This document shows positions 54,799 through 64,000 of a stretch of 64,000 bases of DNA, piece by piece (the stretch's first letter is position 1; every line of letters starts with the position of its first letter). The DNA comes from Massariosphaeria phaeospora. Taxonomy: Eukaryota > Ascomycota > Dothideomycetes > Pleosporales. The position numbers and the translations under genes were made by a program. The DNA is taken from NCBI GenBank assembly GCA_011032825.1, contig JAADJZ010000008.1:620001-684000 (forward strand), in the 5' to 3' direction. Under the pieces are notes generated by a model. The model was not told the origin of the DNA. It ran no database searches and worked only from the letters and a program-made list of their open reading frames with translations.

Positions 54799-56019
54799 AT
54801 GCTGACCATCCCATCCTCCGTCAATCCGGAGAACCTGCTTGGATTTTTGGGTGGAATTGGAGGCGTCGCGGCGCTTCACGTCATCGCTCAGCACATTAAA
54901 AGCGCCCCTTCTACAACTCTTGACTTGACTCGACCGACCGTACGTTTAAGGCCCCTCTATCCTCAACACCCCCACTAACCTTCCCGTTCTCAGCAGTCCA
55001 TCTCAATTCCGGCACCCCACGGAGCGAGGCGCGGAGTAGCAGCTACTCCGTCGCCATCCCACAACACCACTATGAACACTTAGATCAATATCTTCATCAG
55101 CTAGAACACCAACATGCACATCAACTGGGCCACCAGCTCCCACGACAAGCACAGCGACAGTCAGTGGTGCCTGTTGATGCGCATGTTGGTGTTCTAGCTG
55201 ATGAAGATATTGATGATTTTTTGTGCCAGAATTCCGCGCAACCGGCAAACCCGATTGCGCGGAATTTTGGCGGCGATTGGGACTTGGATCTGCGTTCGCA
55301 TTGGGGAGACGATTTTGCGGCGGATTTGGAGAGTGCGGTTGCTGTTGATGGCAATGGGAATGGGTGGATGGACTTTCGATGGCCGGTGGGTGGTTATGGG
55401 TGCGAGGGCTACGATCCTTTCCTTGCACATGGAGATGTGGGAGGTCATGTTTTTGGCGATTCGGGCATCGCAGAGTACGGGCTTGAGTTGGCGAAATGCG
55501 GAGAGATCGACTTGCTAGGTGGCTTTGGAGAGGACTTGGGCAGTGATTCCTCGACGGATGCTTCGACATGGCAGCAAAGCTTACAGCAAGAGGTCGAAGT
55601 CGCACTTTCGGATACGGGTGTGACGCCGCCCAGCTGCGAAGATTCGTCCACATCCGATCATTCATCTGGACCCACGACACCTTGCCCCTCTCTGCTTACT
55701 ATACCTCCGGCCCAGCGCCCGTTCAACTGTACGAAATGCTCGGCGCGATATGTCGAACATCGTCAACTCAAGTAGGTAGTTTGGTACTCACCATTTGCAT
55801 GACTGACTGACAATCCCTAGGAACCACATTCGAAACGCACATTCGCAACACGTCTGTGTCGCCGACGGCTGCAGAGCGACGTACCGCCATGCTAAGTCGC
55901 TCTGGCAACATCAACAGGAGAAACACAAAGGGATCCGGTATAGATGTGATCGGTGCTGCTACAGTAGTGGTAGGGAGTGGAATCTGAAGCGACATGTGGC
56001 GAAGAAACATGAGAGATAA
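54799..56019 (+). CDS. Three-finger C2H2 protein with hairpin-containing exon
   Basis: Proposed exons 54799-54943, 54994-55771 and 55821-56019 (introns of 50 and 49 bp) give 373 residues. Intron 1 uses a weak donor (GTTTAA) but has an exact CACTAAC branch and CAG acceptor, and is the only junction found that links an ATG to the long frame. The middle exon is acidic and Gly/Asp/Ser-rich. Three C2H2 fingers lie at the C-terminus: FNCTKC...HIRNAH (x2/x12/x4, split by intron 2), VCVADGC...HQQEKH (x4/x12/x4) and YRCDRC...HVAKKH (x2/x12/x4). This is a fungal C2H2 family of probable nuclear DNA-binding proteins; target and role are unknown. A 42-bp inverted repeat lies inside exon 2. Start confidence is lower than that of the fingers. 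Confidence 0.72.
55084..55214. repeat. 42-bp inverted repeat inside a coding exon
   Basis: Arm 1 is 55084-55125 and arm 2 is 55173-55214, with a 47-bp spacer. I count 41 of 42 positions complementary; the only mismatch pairs A55118 with C55180. Both arms are translated in the same frame of the C2H2 protein, giving unrelated peptides (HQLEHQHAHQ and DAHVGVLADED). Confidence 0.95.
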
Positions 56020-57508
56020 CAGGGTAGCTGCAGAAGGAACTTGAGAGTTGGCACATGGAAAATGCCTAGCTTGGCTCGACCGAGAGTATCTATCCATAAA
56101 TCTGCTAGTTGATGTGATCCTGCTGTGAACTGTTAACATATCTGATTGGTTAATCACTTAGCTGACTGTCATGTTTGCCTGCCGAGTACCGATGTTGAGG
56201 CCCTCAATGCAACCCATGAAGCTTCTGACGTGGCATGGAATGGCGCTGAATGGACGCAATTATCTTTGTTCAACCCAAGGGAAACGGAAAGCTCGTATGG
56301 GAGTCTAAGTTCTTCGATGGATTAAGGCCAGGTTAACTTCGAATCTTTCCAGTCCGGGTCCTCAAAGATGGTTCTGCGCCAACCTGCCTCACAAAGATAT
56401 GGCGTCATCATCAATCAAGCTGCCACGCTAGAGTACTGCCCATGAGTTTTTGGGTAAGGACATATTCGTCGCTCTGATGCCCGCGGTTCTCTATCGAAGG
56501 TCAGTATTACAATATACTCTACGACTTTACCCCATATATGCCCAGCTTAATCGTGGCCCGTCCTTGCAATGTCGACTATTCTAGGGAGTACTGTGCATTC
56601 GATTCGTAGCCGAAATCGAGGTAGGCCCTGGAGCAGATCACGCTTAAAGCCGTACCTTGCCGCTGCACGTCGATGCAGGCTGTATGCAGCTTGTTCCACA
56701 AGACCTTCGACGACACAAAGGCTTTGGGCCAGGAGAATCGGAAAAAGCAACGCTACTGGAATACCTGCCGTCCCGAGTCTGCTGGCACTGCATAAGCTCG
56801 CTGAGGGCTTGCAGTCTTGACAGGGTCGTCAGTGCAAAGGGTGGTCGGCGATCCAGGACGTCGGATTCCACACCGACTGATGGCCATACAAGCAGAGGGC
56901 GGCCCCGCGAACAAGAGCGGTCGGCAACTCGACGATAAGGGTGGTGGTTATGGAGTCGCTTGATAGTATGCGTTCCACAACTTCCGCTCCCCCAAGCGGA
57001 GGGGTCGTCTGCAGACGTGGGAGCCAATGAGCGCATGTCTGGCTCGGCGAGGCGCTTCTTGGGGGTTGGTGAGGGCGAGGGGAAATCGAAGCTTGAGGTA
57101 TCCGGGCAGGTGTCCCGTCTCATATTGGTGTAGATGGCGTGAGGAGGGGCGGCCAGACTGGAGACGGGCATCGTCAAATGGGGCCCTCGATTATGGCAGA
57201 GCCGCACATGGTGTTTCCAGTCGCTAGCGCGGTGGTACAGTATGGTGGAGGGTGGAGGGTGGAGGAGGATGAGGGTGGAGGGTGGATATAAGGAGTCAAC
57301 CGACGCGTCAGTCGAGAGCGAAACGGCACGACGAAACGAAACCATCGACTCACGGACGCTAAGCCCGTCTGATCCTGCGCAACAACCTCATCTCGCCGCC
57401 GCCCAAACCTCGCGCGCCCGCAAGCAGTGAGTGCCTGACTGCTGAGGCTGCACTCCCCTCGCGCATGAGGCTGGTGCTGCCTGCGCCACACCCACCCGCG
57501 CGCTCGCC
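56020..57508. other. Intergenic; G-rich promoter at its right end
   Basis: About 1.5 kb. A minus-strand frame of 233 codons (56644-57345) occurs, but it runs into the G-rich promoter of the next gene and has no family resemblance, so it is not called. Otherwise nothing is recognised. Confidence 0.5.
57244..57292 (+). promoter_or_regulatory. G-rich tract with adjacent TATA-like box
   Basis: Repeated GGTGGAGG and GAGGGTGG units (57244-57285) are followed directly by GGATATAAGG. Four or more closely spaced G runs on the plus strand could form a G-quadruplex. The TATA-like element is about 220 bp before the start of the zinc-finger-like gene. Confidence 0.55.
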
Positions 57509-58348
57509 ATGGACCCCGCCAGCACCAGCTCCGGCGTGTCGCTCGCCGCCATGCTCGAGAGATCCGTCACCCGCCCGCAGATCGGCGAATGGCTGTCGTC
57601 GCCCACCAGAGACATTCACGCGCGGCTCGTGCACTTCTCGCACCTCGACGATCCGTCTGACGGCCCGGCGCCGACCTCGTTTGCGTCCAGTCCGCCGCCG
57701 TACTCGCGCTCGCAGCGGTCGCTCCGCAGCGGCTCCTCGATGGCGCCCGCCTGCATCCACCAGCACTCGAACGCCTCGACCTGCCCGCCGTCGCTGTACC
57801 AGTTCTCCGACGCGACGCCGACCGAGACGTCGATTAGCACCGCATTGGCCAGCCACCTCTCGGGCGTGCCGCTGCTGGACGAGGTGAACGGCGTGCTCGA
57901 GCGGCAGCCCAGCCAGTTCCGCACGCCCATCTACGAGTGCTCCTTCTGGTTCCTGAGCTGCTCGTACGCGTCGCGCGACGAGGACGAGTGGAACACGCAC
58001 TGCTTGAGCCATTTCCGCGGCGAGGAGCCGCCGCGGTCGGTGCAGTGTCCGCTGTGCGACCAGTTCAGATACACCTTCGAGGACGGGTGGACTGCGTGGA
58101 GCCATCGCATGGAGCACGTCGCGGCGCTCCATCACAGCCGCGGCGAGACGCTGCGCAGGAGCCGACCTGACTTCCACCTCTTCCAGCACCTGTGGCAGAA
58201 ACGGCTGATTGACGACTCGGACCTAAAGGAGTTGAAGGGCGGAAACCACAATCTGGTGCGGCCGCCGACAAACTACACTGTCACGGCGAGGCAGCGGGAG
58301 AGAGAGGGGAGACGCCAGAGACACCAGCATGTCGGGCAACGACATTAG
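57509..58348 (+). CDS. Fungal zinc-finger-like protein of unknown function
   Basis: Single exon, 279 residues, starting at 57509 (MDPASTSSGVSLA). The first ~145 residues are Ser/Pro-rich. The C-terminal half is a conserved filamentous-fungal domain with two probable zinc-binding units: YECSFWFLSCSY...HCLSHF (Cys pair and His pair, degenerate C2H2 spacing) and VQCPLCDQF...WSHRMEHVAALHH. These are followed by RPDFHLFQHLWQKRLIDDSDLKEL, the helix that typically closes this family. The protein ends in a basic RQREREGRRQRHQH tail. Zinc binding and nuclear location are inference. It is transcribed away from a G-rich, TATA-containing region. Confidence 0.8.
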   Translation: MDPASTSSGVSLAAMLERSVTRPQIGEWLSSPTRDIHARLVHFSHLDDPSDGPAPTSFASSPPPYSRSQRSLRSGSSMAPACIHQHSNASTCPPSLYQFSDATPTETSISTALASHLSGVPLLDEVNGVLERQPSQFRTPIYECSFWFLSCSYASRDEDEWNTHCLSHFRGEEPPRSVQCPLCDQFRYTFEDGWTAWSHRMEHVAALHHSRGETLRRSRPDFHLFQHLWQKRLIDDSDLKELKGGNHNLVRPPTNYTVTARQREREGRRQRHQHVGQRH

Positions 58349-60254
58349 CCTGGGGCCAGAAACATGTACTCACTGTCAAACGAAGGGGTGCACAACCTCA
58401 TGTATCCTTGCGGCGACTTTTGGGCACGCCGTGTTCCTGACCGGTGAACCGAAGTCGGAACTCCCCGCACCCTTTCTCATGCCGGCTGGCCTGCTGCATG
58501 CATACACACGACGTCCTTTCATCCACTCGCCGCAGCACTCAGGGAGACGTGGCTCCAATATTGCGGTTTCTTTTAATCCCTACATTTGCTGCATCTCGTC
58601 TAGGGCCATGCATCCTTCTACCAAGTTGATTTTGCTTTCTTTACGAGGACACGACGGCATCGCTGGAGTTTGCGGACCAAAAGATATCTGATAGCGTTTT
58701 TCTCGGCTTTTCTCCAGCGTATGGGTTGTTATACGGAATCTAGTAGTTCTTCGAAAATTGCACATTGGATATGCTGCGAAATAGGGAGAGGAAACTGGAT
58801 AGGTATGCATAGCGCAAGGATAGCAAAAAGGCTGAAGGAAGTGAAGGGACCATACCAATCCCATATACTTAGCTCTTCTCCAAAATGTCTTTGATCCTAC
58901 TCCACACGTCAAGTTTGCAAAAAAAATTGAGGCTCGTCCATGCCTTATGTACCCATCAGGCATCACTCATACCACCCAGCCCCCTTAATTCGCTCTTCCC
59001 GCTCGCTCCCGCCCCAGCAAGCGCAACCCTCTTATTCGATAACAACTAGCTCTGACCATGGATGGCGTCGCGCGAATATCTCTCAGCCTCGGGGGACGTA
59101 ATATGGATGCCTAGAAGTCGGACTTCCTGATTGGGATTAGTGCGGGTTGCTTCGACGGAGGGGGAATGCTAGCCCCATGCTTTATCTCTTGCGGATTTGG
59201 CTGAAGAATGTATGTTCAGCGCTGAGGGTTGGAATGTTTCTAGCTTTTGAGTAGTCGTTATTTATGTTATTACACTGTACCGCCAAAGACTCCCAGGAGG
59301 CGATTTTGAGCAATATCATAATCTATGTTTCTCAGATTCCTATCAGACTTGTGATCTGTGTATTCCTCGCGTTTCGCCTCTGAATAGCTGCTGTACCATG
59401 ACAGATATAAAAGGGCTGACTTAAGACTCCGAATGCGAATGCCGCTCGATGTTACACCATTGACCCCCACACAGCGCCCCAAAATAATAACATTGCTGTG
59501 TCACTCCATGTGAGGAGTAGTACCGCTGAAGAATTTGCTATGGAAACATCCTCTCTTAGGATGATGTATCTGACAAGAAGAGATTGGCGATCATCATACT
59601 TCCCTTGTATGCTGGCTATTCCCCGAGACTGGTCAACGATGGTGTACAAGTTGGAAGGGGTACTCCTCGGCCCTGTGTGATCCTTGCTCCCTGGAAAACC
59701 TCAGTGAGATATAGGACCCCGATGTAGAGGGTGTCCGTCTGGTCCACCCTGTGTTTAGAAAGAGGTGAACACATTAAAGGAAAGAGCGGACAGGTTGTTT
59801 CCGGTGACTTCTGCGAGGGGTCGGATGTAGCGCTTTTTAATGTGTAAATATCGTCAGTTGATGGTTGTCCGTTGGAAGGAACCACTTGTCAGTGTAATGG
59901 ACTGCCACGGAGTTTCAGCCATCTTGCTGGCCTTGGTCAACGGGGCGCTGTGAGAGTATCCAGGGCGGGGAGGAGAGGCTATTCTATCAAAGAGCCTGTG
60001 CAGTTGCAAGGTATCTTAACTTTTGTTGGTGACGCATTCGAAGTCAAAGTCGAAGAGTTGAAGTGGCAAACTGATGGCTATATTCGCTGAACGTCCAGTG
60101 GGTAATTTTTCCATTCCTCTGAATCAAACTCGAGGTAGATAGTGTCGAGGTCATCGCAGAAGAAAATAAGGCTTACGTATCAATGTGGACTCTTGCAATA
60201 TTTCCGCATTCTGCCTAGTTCGCGAACAAAGCAGGTTACACGGTGCTACGTCTC
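58349..60254. other. Convergent intergenic region, no gene recognised
   Basis: About 1.9 kb between the 3' ends of the zinc-finger-like gene and RPR2. Frames up to ~120 codons (58329-58691 plus, 58580-58966 minus, 59616-59885 minus) have no recognisable content. Confidence 0.55.
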
Positions 60255-60818
60255 TTATCCTGTGGCAGGGCTCTCATCGGTCCCAGTTTGTAGAGCAGGG
60301 CTTGTGGATGGATCCATATTGTTCGTCGCCGGACTCGCCTCTTTGGACATCTTCACGGCCTCTCTCTCTGATTTTCTCTTTCGCTTTGTTGCACCAACTG
60401 GAAACCGTTTCTTGGTACCGCATACGGTGCAATGGACCACCAAGACGTCTGCCCATGGCTTCTTGCCCCCTTTACTGGCGTTCTCTACAACCTGAGTAGA
60501 TGTATGACCCGGTACCAGGACAGTATTGCAGGTTTTACAGACAGTGCGTTTTAGATTTGCCGACAATCGAACCTGTCCTTTCCGGGACACAGTCCGCAGA
60601 TGGTCACCAAGTTGGAGAGCCAATGGAGAATACCGCGGGATCGCTGTTTCCTCCAAATGAACAGTCTCGGACGGACCTGCTTGCGGTGCGGCTGTCGGTC
60701 GAGTGGTTCGGCCAGCCTGTAGTGTTAGATACGTGGCGGCATGGTAAAGAAACGTGGTCCTGGCATGGAGATGTCTGTTTGCGATACCCTTCGTCTTCGG
60801 GGGTTTGTCATTCGCCAT
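60255..60818 (-). CDS. RPR2: Ribonuclease P protein subunit Rpr2/Rpp21
   Basis: Zinc-ribbon subunit of nuclear RNase P, which removes 5' leaders from pre-tRNA; fungal Snm1 of RNase MRP is a relative. Single exon, 187 residues. The N-terminus has the family block KGIANRHLHARTTFLYHAATYL, then DHLRTVSRKGQVRLS and KRTVCKTCNTVLVPG, and HCTVCGTKKRFPVG. The four cysteines (CKTC and CTVC) form the zinc site. A basic linker and an acidic Ser/Pro tail end the protein. The Rpr2 rather than Snm1 assignment rests on the RNRHLHAR block. It is head to head with SUB2. Confidence 0.93.
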   Translation of the reverse strand: MANDKPPKTKGIANRHLHARTTFLYHAATYLTLQAGRTTRPTAAPQAGPSETVHLEETAIPRYSPLALQLGDHLRTVSRKGQVRLSANLKRTVCKTCNTVLVPGHTSTQVVENASKGGKKPWADVLVVHCTVCGTKKRFPVGATKRKRKSEREAVKMSKEASPATNNMDPSTSPALQTGTDESPATG

Positions 60819-61310
60819 GGTTTTAGGTAGACGAGGGTCGATGGAGATATCACAGAGGGCGGACAGGAAGTGTGGACTGAGCCGGTGCTGTGTTGATACT
60901 CGTTTATTTCACAAAACTCAATATCTAGTGCGTTGGTTCTGAGCAATGTCCTGCTCCGTTGACTCTTCAGAAAATTTTGTGGACCCGCGGCCGCATCCGG
61001 CTAGTGCAGATAGCGCGTCTTGGCAGCGCCCCGGCTTTTTACATGGATCACCTCGCTCTCTCTCACTTCACCTCCACACCCTCTTGCCATCACCTTCCTC
61101 AACCCCAGACGCCGTGCCGATCCGTATCGCTGTGTAATAGCAGCAACAACGGTGTACTGACCTTCTTCTGTTTAGAGGCGCACCTCCTGAAACAGGCACC
61201 CGCTTGCGACTGCAGCTCGGTTCTTCAGCAGCCTCCTCTTGCACGACGCGCACCCACCGCGTCTCACCCCACCATCTCTCGACTTTAGCATACCTCACCT
61301 GATACTCGCC
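60819..61310. promoter_or_regulatory. Shared upstream region of RPR2 and SUB2
   Basis: 492 bp between diverging start codons of two RNA-processing genes. No consensus operator was recognised; pyrimidine-rich tracts near the SUB2 start suggest a leader. The label is from geometry. Confidence 0.6.
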
Positions 61311-63227
61311 ATGGCTCACGAGGAAGACCTCATCGACTACTCCGACGAGGAGATCCAGGCAACCGAGATCCCCGCCAACGGCGATGCTGCGGCCCAGGGC
61401 GGTGTCGCTGGCCTCGGCGCTGTTGAACCCGCCGGTGACAAGAAGGGTTCCTATGTGGGCATTCACTCAACCGGTTTCCGCGACTTCCTGTTGAAGGACG
61501 AGCTAGTTCGCGCAATTACGGACTGTGGTTTCGAACATCCATCCGAGGGTTAGTCTAATTATTCCCCTCAGCCTTCTACACACCAAAGAGCGTCCGTCCA
61601 TTCGCGCAACGATGCGAAACCATCGCGCACCGATTTCTCATGGCGATACGAGCGCGATCACGACCGCTTCGGCCAGAGCCGCAATCCCAACTTCCTCAGA
61701 CCAGTCCTAACTCGACTGCTGTCTTTTCGTCGCGGCCGCCCGATCTGTACTGTCCAAATCCTGTCAAGCGTTGTTTGTATTGGTAGTTCAAGAAGGATTT
61801 GTCCATTAGCGTGTACGCGATGGGTGAGACTTGCTATTTGCATTGTTGGGGACCTATAAAAGTTGGATTATTTGTTTCTTATCTCGGGCGGCCGACGACA
61901 GTATCGCAGCATGGACGGACGCTCTCCCCCCTACCACTTCGTTATACGACCGCTTTTGAGATTCCATTCTGACATAACCTTTTCTCCTACAGTCCAGCAA
62001 GTTACGATCCCGCAAGCCATCCTCGGCAACGATGTGCTCTGTCAAGCCAAGTCCGGTCTAGGAAAGACGGCCGTGTTCGTCCTCTCCACGCTTCAGCAGA
62101 TGGATGAGAAGCCCGATATCGGTGTCACAACCATCCTCGTCATGTGCCATACCCGTGAGTTGGCATACCAGATCAAGAACGAGTACAACCGATTCGCCAA
62201 GTTTCTCCCGGAGGTCAAGGTTGGTGTCTTCTACGGCGGTACCCCCGTGGCCAAGGACGTTGAGACTCTGTCTAACAAGGAGACACATCCTCACATTATT
62301 GTTGGAACGCCTGGCCGGATCAATGCTCTTGTCCGCGATAAGCATCTTCGCCTTGCCGGCCTGAAGCACTTTGTTCTTGATGAGTGCGACAAGATGCTGG
62401 ATGCCCCCGGTAAGCAAACGTGACTTAGTTCTCATCAACCCACTGACTCCGTTTAGACATGCGTAATGATGTGCAGAGTGTGTTCAGAGCCACTCCCTCG
62501 CACAAGCAGGTGATGATGTTCTCTGCTACACTCTCCAAGGAGATCCGTGCCATCTGCAAGAAGTTCATGCAAAATCCACTCGAGATCTACGTTGATGACG
62601 AGAAGAAATTGACCCTTCACGGTCTGCAGCAGTACTACATCAAGCTGGACGAGAAAGAGAAGAACCGGAAGCTCAACGATCTCCTTGATACGCTTGAGTT
62701 CAACCAGGTTATTATCTTTGTTCGCTCGACTATTAGATGCACCGAACTCGACAAGTTGCTGAAAGAGTGCAATTTCCCTAGCACGGCAGTACATTCTGGT
62801 ATTGACCAAACAGAACGGTATGTGTACGCGGCCGTCGTCAGATTTTGCTTGCTAACAATATCACAGTATCAAGCGGTACAAAGATTTCAAGCAATTCCAA
62901 ACCCGCATTTGCGTCGCCACTGATGTCTTTGGTCGTGGTATCGATGTCGAGCGTATCAATGTTGCCATCAATTACGATATGCCTGAGGCGGCAGATGCCT
63001 ACCTTCACCGTGTCGGCCGTGCCGGTCGGTTCGGTACCAAAGGACTGAGCATCTCGTTCGTCAGCAACGAAGACGACGAGAAGACCCTCAAGGCGATCGA
63101 AGGCCGGTTCGAAGTTGAGCTTCCGTAAGTCGTCCTCGAGATTCATTATATGTATTACGAAGCTAATGTCCACCACAGCGAGTTCCCCGAGGAAGGTATC
63201 GATTCCTCGACCTACATGGACAATTGA
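61311..63227 (+). CDS. SUB2: DEAD-box RNA helicase Sub2/UAP56
   Basis: Nuclear ATP-dependent RNA helicase for spliceosome assembly and, with Yra1 and THO in TREX, mRNA export. Five exons (61311-61548, 61993-62409, 62457-62817, 62867-63124, 63179-63227) give 440 residues, the normal length. Motifs in order: Q-motif region [15 protein letters not shown] (across intron 1), Walker A AKSGLGKT (mammalian UAP56 has SGMGKT), TRELAYQ, GG and TPGR, the diagnostic DECD, the SAT motif [25 protein letters not shown] and [10 protein letters not shown]. Introns 2-4 are 47-54 bp; intron 1 is 444 bp, by far the longest here, and contains a TATAAAAG at about 61855-61862 and an open frame entering exon 2. All catalytic motifs are intact. 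Confidence 0.97.
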
Positions 63228-63568
63228 ACAATCAAAATGGTCGACATTCTTGATCGTTCGTAGGGATGGAATTTCTCAGCTCTTCATGGCATCATATGTT
63301 TGCAATGATGGTGCTTTTCGTTTGTGACTGTCCTGTCACGGTTGTCGAAGAAAAGTACAGCTTGGCGTAGGAGGATTTCGACTTTGTGGGATGAGTAACT
63401 CGGGTGAAGGCGCGACGGCCCCTTCTGGCTACGTCTTATCAGGGCGCCTTTCAATCAATGAATTTCAAAATGCCTAAGATTGTTCCCACGTGATTTGATA
63501 TATATGCGTGTAGATGGACTCTGACCGATTGACAGAGCCACCAAATACTATGTAACCTCGTTGGCTCT

Positions 63569-63953
63569 TTATTCTGTAACCCCATTAGGCTTCATGGGCG
63601 GTCTAGGCTTCATCAAACGCTCTTTGACGAAGTTGACGTTCAGCAACAAACTTGGCAGCATGCCTGTCGTTACGAGTGCCGGATATGCGAGTTCCCGACC
63701 GTATCCGTTTTCGAGAAACGACCCTTGGAAAAAACTTCTGCGTTTCTCTAATCTCGCTTCTGCAAGTGCGTTCCTAACGACTTCCGAGGGGCTCGAGCGG
63801 TGCTGCTGCTGCTGCTCTCCCGACTCCCGAGCTGCGGGTGAGATTGGAGATTGGAGATTGGAGATTGGAAATCCAAAGGTCGTAGGGCAGGGTTGGTGAG
63901 TAATGAGATTGTGGGCCTGATGAGGCCGGGGGCATTGCTGCTTTCGCGTTCAT
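63569..63953 (-). pseudogene. Unknown ORF, partial or frameshifted by a 7-bp repeat
   Basis: On the minus strand a good-looking frame ends at TAA 63571-63569 and reads upstream through EVVRNALAEARLEKRRSF, QGSFLENGYGRELAYP and LLLNVNFVKERL. Upstream it passes a short polyQ run, then crosses four CCAATCT units (63841-63868). An ATG at 63953 opens a frame (MNAKAAMPPASSG) that meets the repeat in a different phase and stops after 59 codons. With three repeat units instead of four the two would be one 125-residue frame. Alternatively the first exon lies to the right of the window and splices in near 63930. No family recognised. Confidence 0.45.
63841..63868. repeat. AGATTGG (CCAATCT) x4 tandem repeat
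   Basis: Four perfect 7-bp units. On the minus strand each holds a CCAAT pentamer. Because the unit length is not a multiple of three, copy number decides the reading phase across it. Confidence 0.95.
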
Positions 63954-64000
63954 TTGTCTTCAATAATGTACTTGGAAAGACAGATGTACAAGCAGGGCAC

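Noticed and set aside
56644..57345. 233-codon minus-strand ORF
   Set aside because: It runs into the G-rich TATA-containing promoter of the next gene and has no family resemblance; kept only as a remote possibility.

Overview
The window reads as nuclear DNA of a filamentous ascomycete (Pezizomycotina, most likely Dothideomycetes). Genes carry short introns (about 47-135 bp, with GT...CTAAC-like...AG signals), intergenic spacing is several hundred bases to several kb, no operons or Shine-Dalgarno sites are seen, and the proteins match fungal families: SRP receptor alpha, Yif1, a Pho85-type cyclin, Mrs2, Rpr2, Sub2, an MtfA/FlbC-like C2H2 factor and a fungal integral membrane family. Class and genus are inference. 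All splice structures were assigned by hand from frame, splice motifs and family resemblance; there is no transcript evidence.

Layout. 1-372 is the 3' end of a CREG/PPOX-like gene. 4.5-5.8 kb holds a C2H2 regulator (minus) behind a very long gene-poor upstream region whose first 3 kb is GC-rich. 14.3-18.5 kb is an accessory, decaying segment: a coiled-coil ORF broken at a C8 run, then two tandem paralogs of an unknown family with conserved introns, each broken by a different lesion. 20.4-36.4 kb is mostly core: SRP101 and YIF1 head to head, a Pcl/Pas1-like cyclin, a SnoaL-like 'pathogen-related' protein, an unknown protein with a PP1-docking-like motif, and a PIPK-fold lipid kinase. A 340-bp foldback (MITE-like) element with arms of about 130 bp lies at 36.8-37.1 kb in a long gene-free stretch. 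41.1-44.8 kb is a 1,199-residue UBA protein. 46.2-48.6 kb has MRS2 head to head with a small Prp3_C/DUF1115 protein over a 170-bp promoter containing a CRE palindrome and an E-box. 49.7-56.0 kb is accessory in character: a small secreted cysteine-rich protein, a proline-rich unknown, an integral membrane protein and a three-finger C2H2 protein whose coding exon contains a 42-bp inverted repeat. 57.5-63.2 kb is core again: a zinc-finger-like protein, RPR2 and SUB2 head to head, and a last partial or broken reading frame whose phase is decided by a 7-bp tandem repeat.

Functionally the recognisable genes are housekeeping (ER targeting and ER-Golgi traffic, mitochondrial magnesium uptake, tRNA processing, mRNA export and splicing, phosphoinositide signalling, cell-cycle and nutrient cyclin) interleaved with fungal-specific genes. 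No secondary-metabolite cluster, CRISPR, rRNA or tRNA gene was found. The least ordinary items are the doubly broken tandem paralogs, the foldback element, the hairpin inside a transcription-factor exon, and the 7-bp repeat that sets a reading frame.
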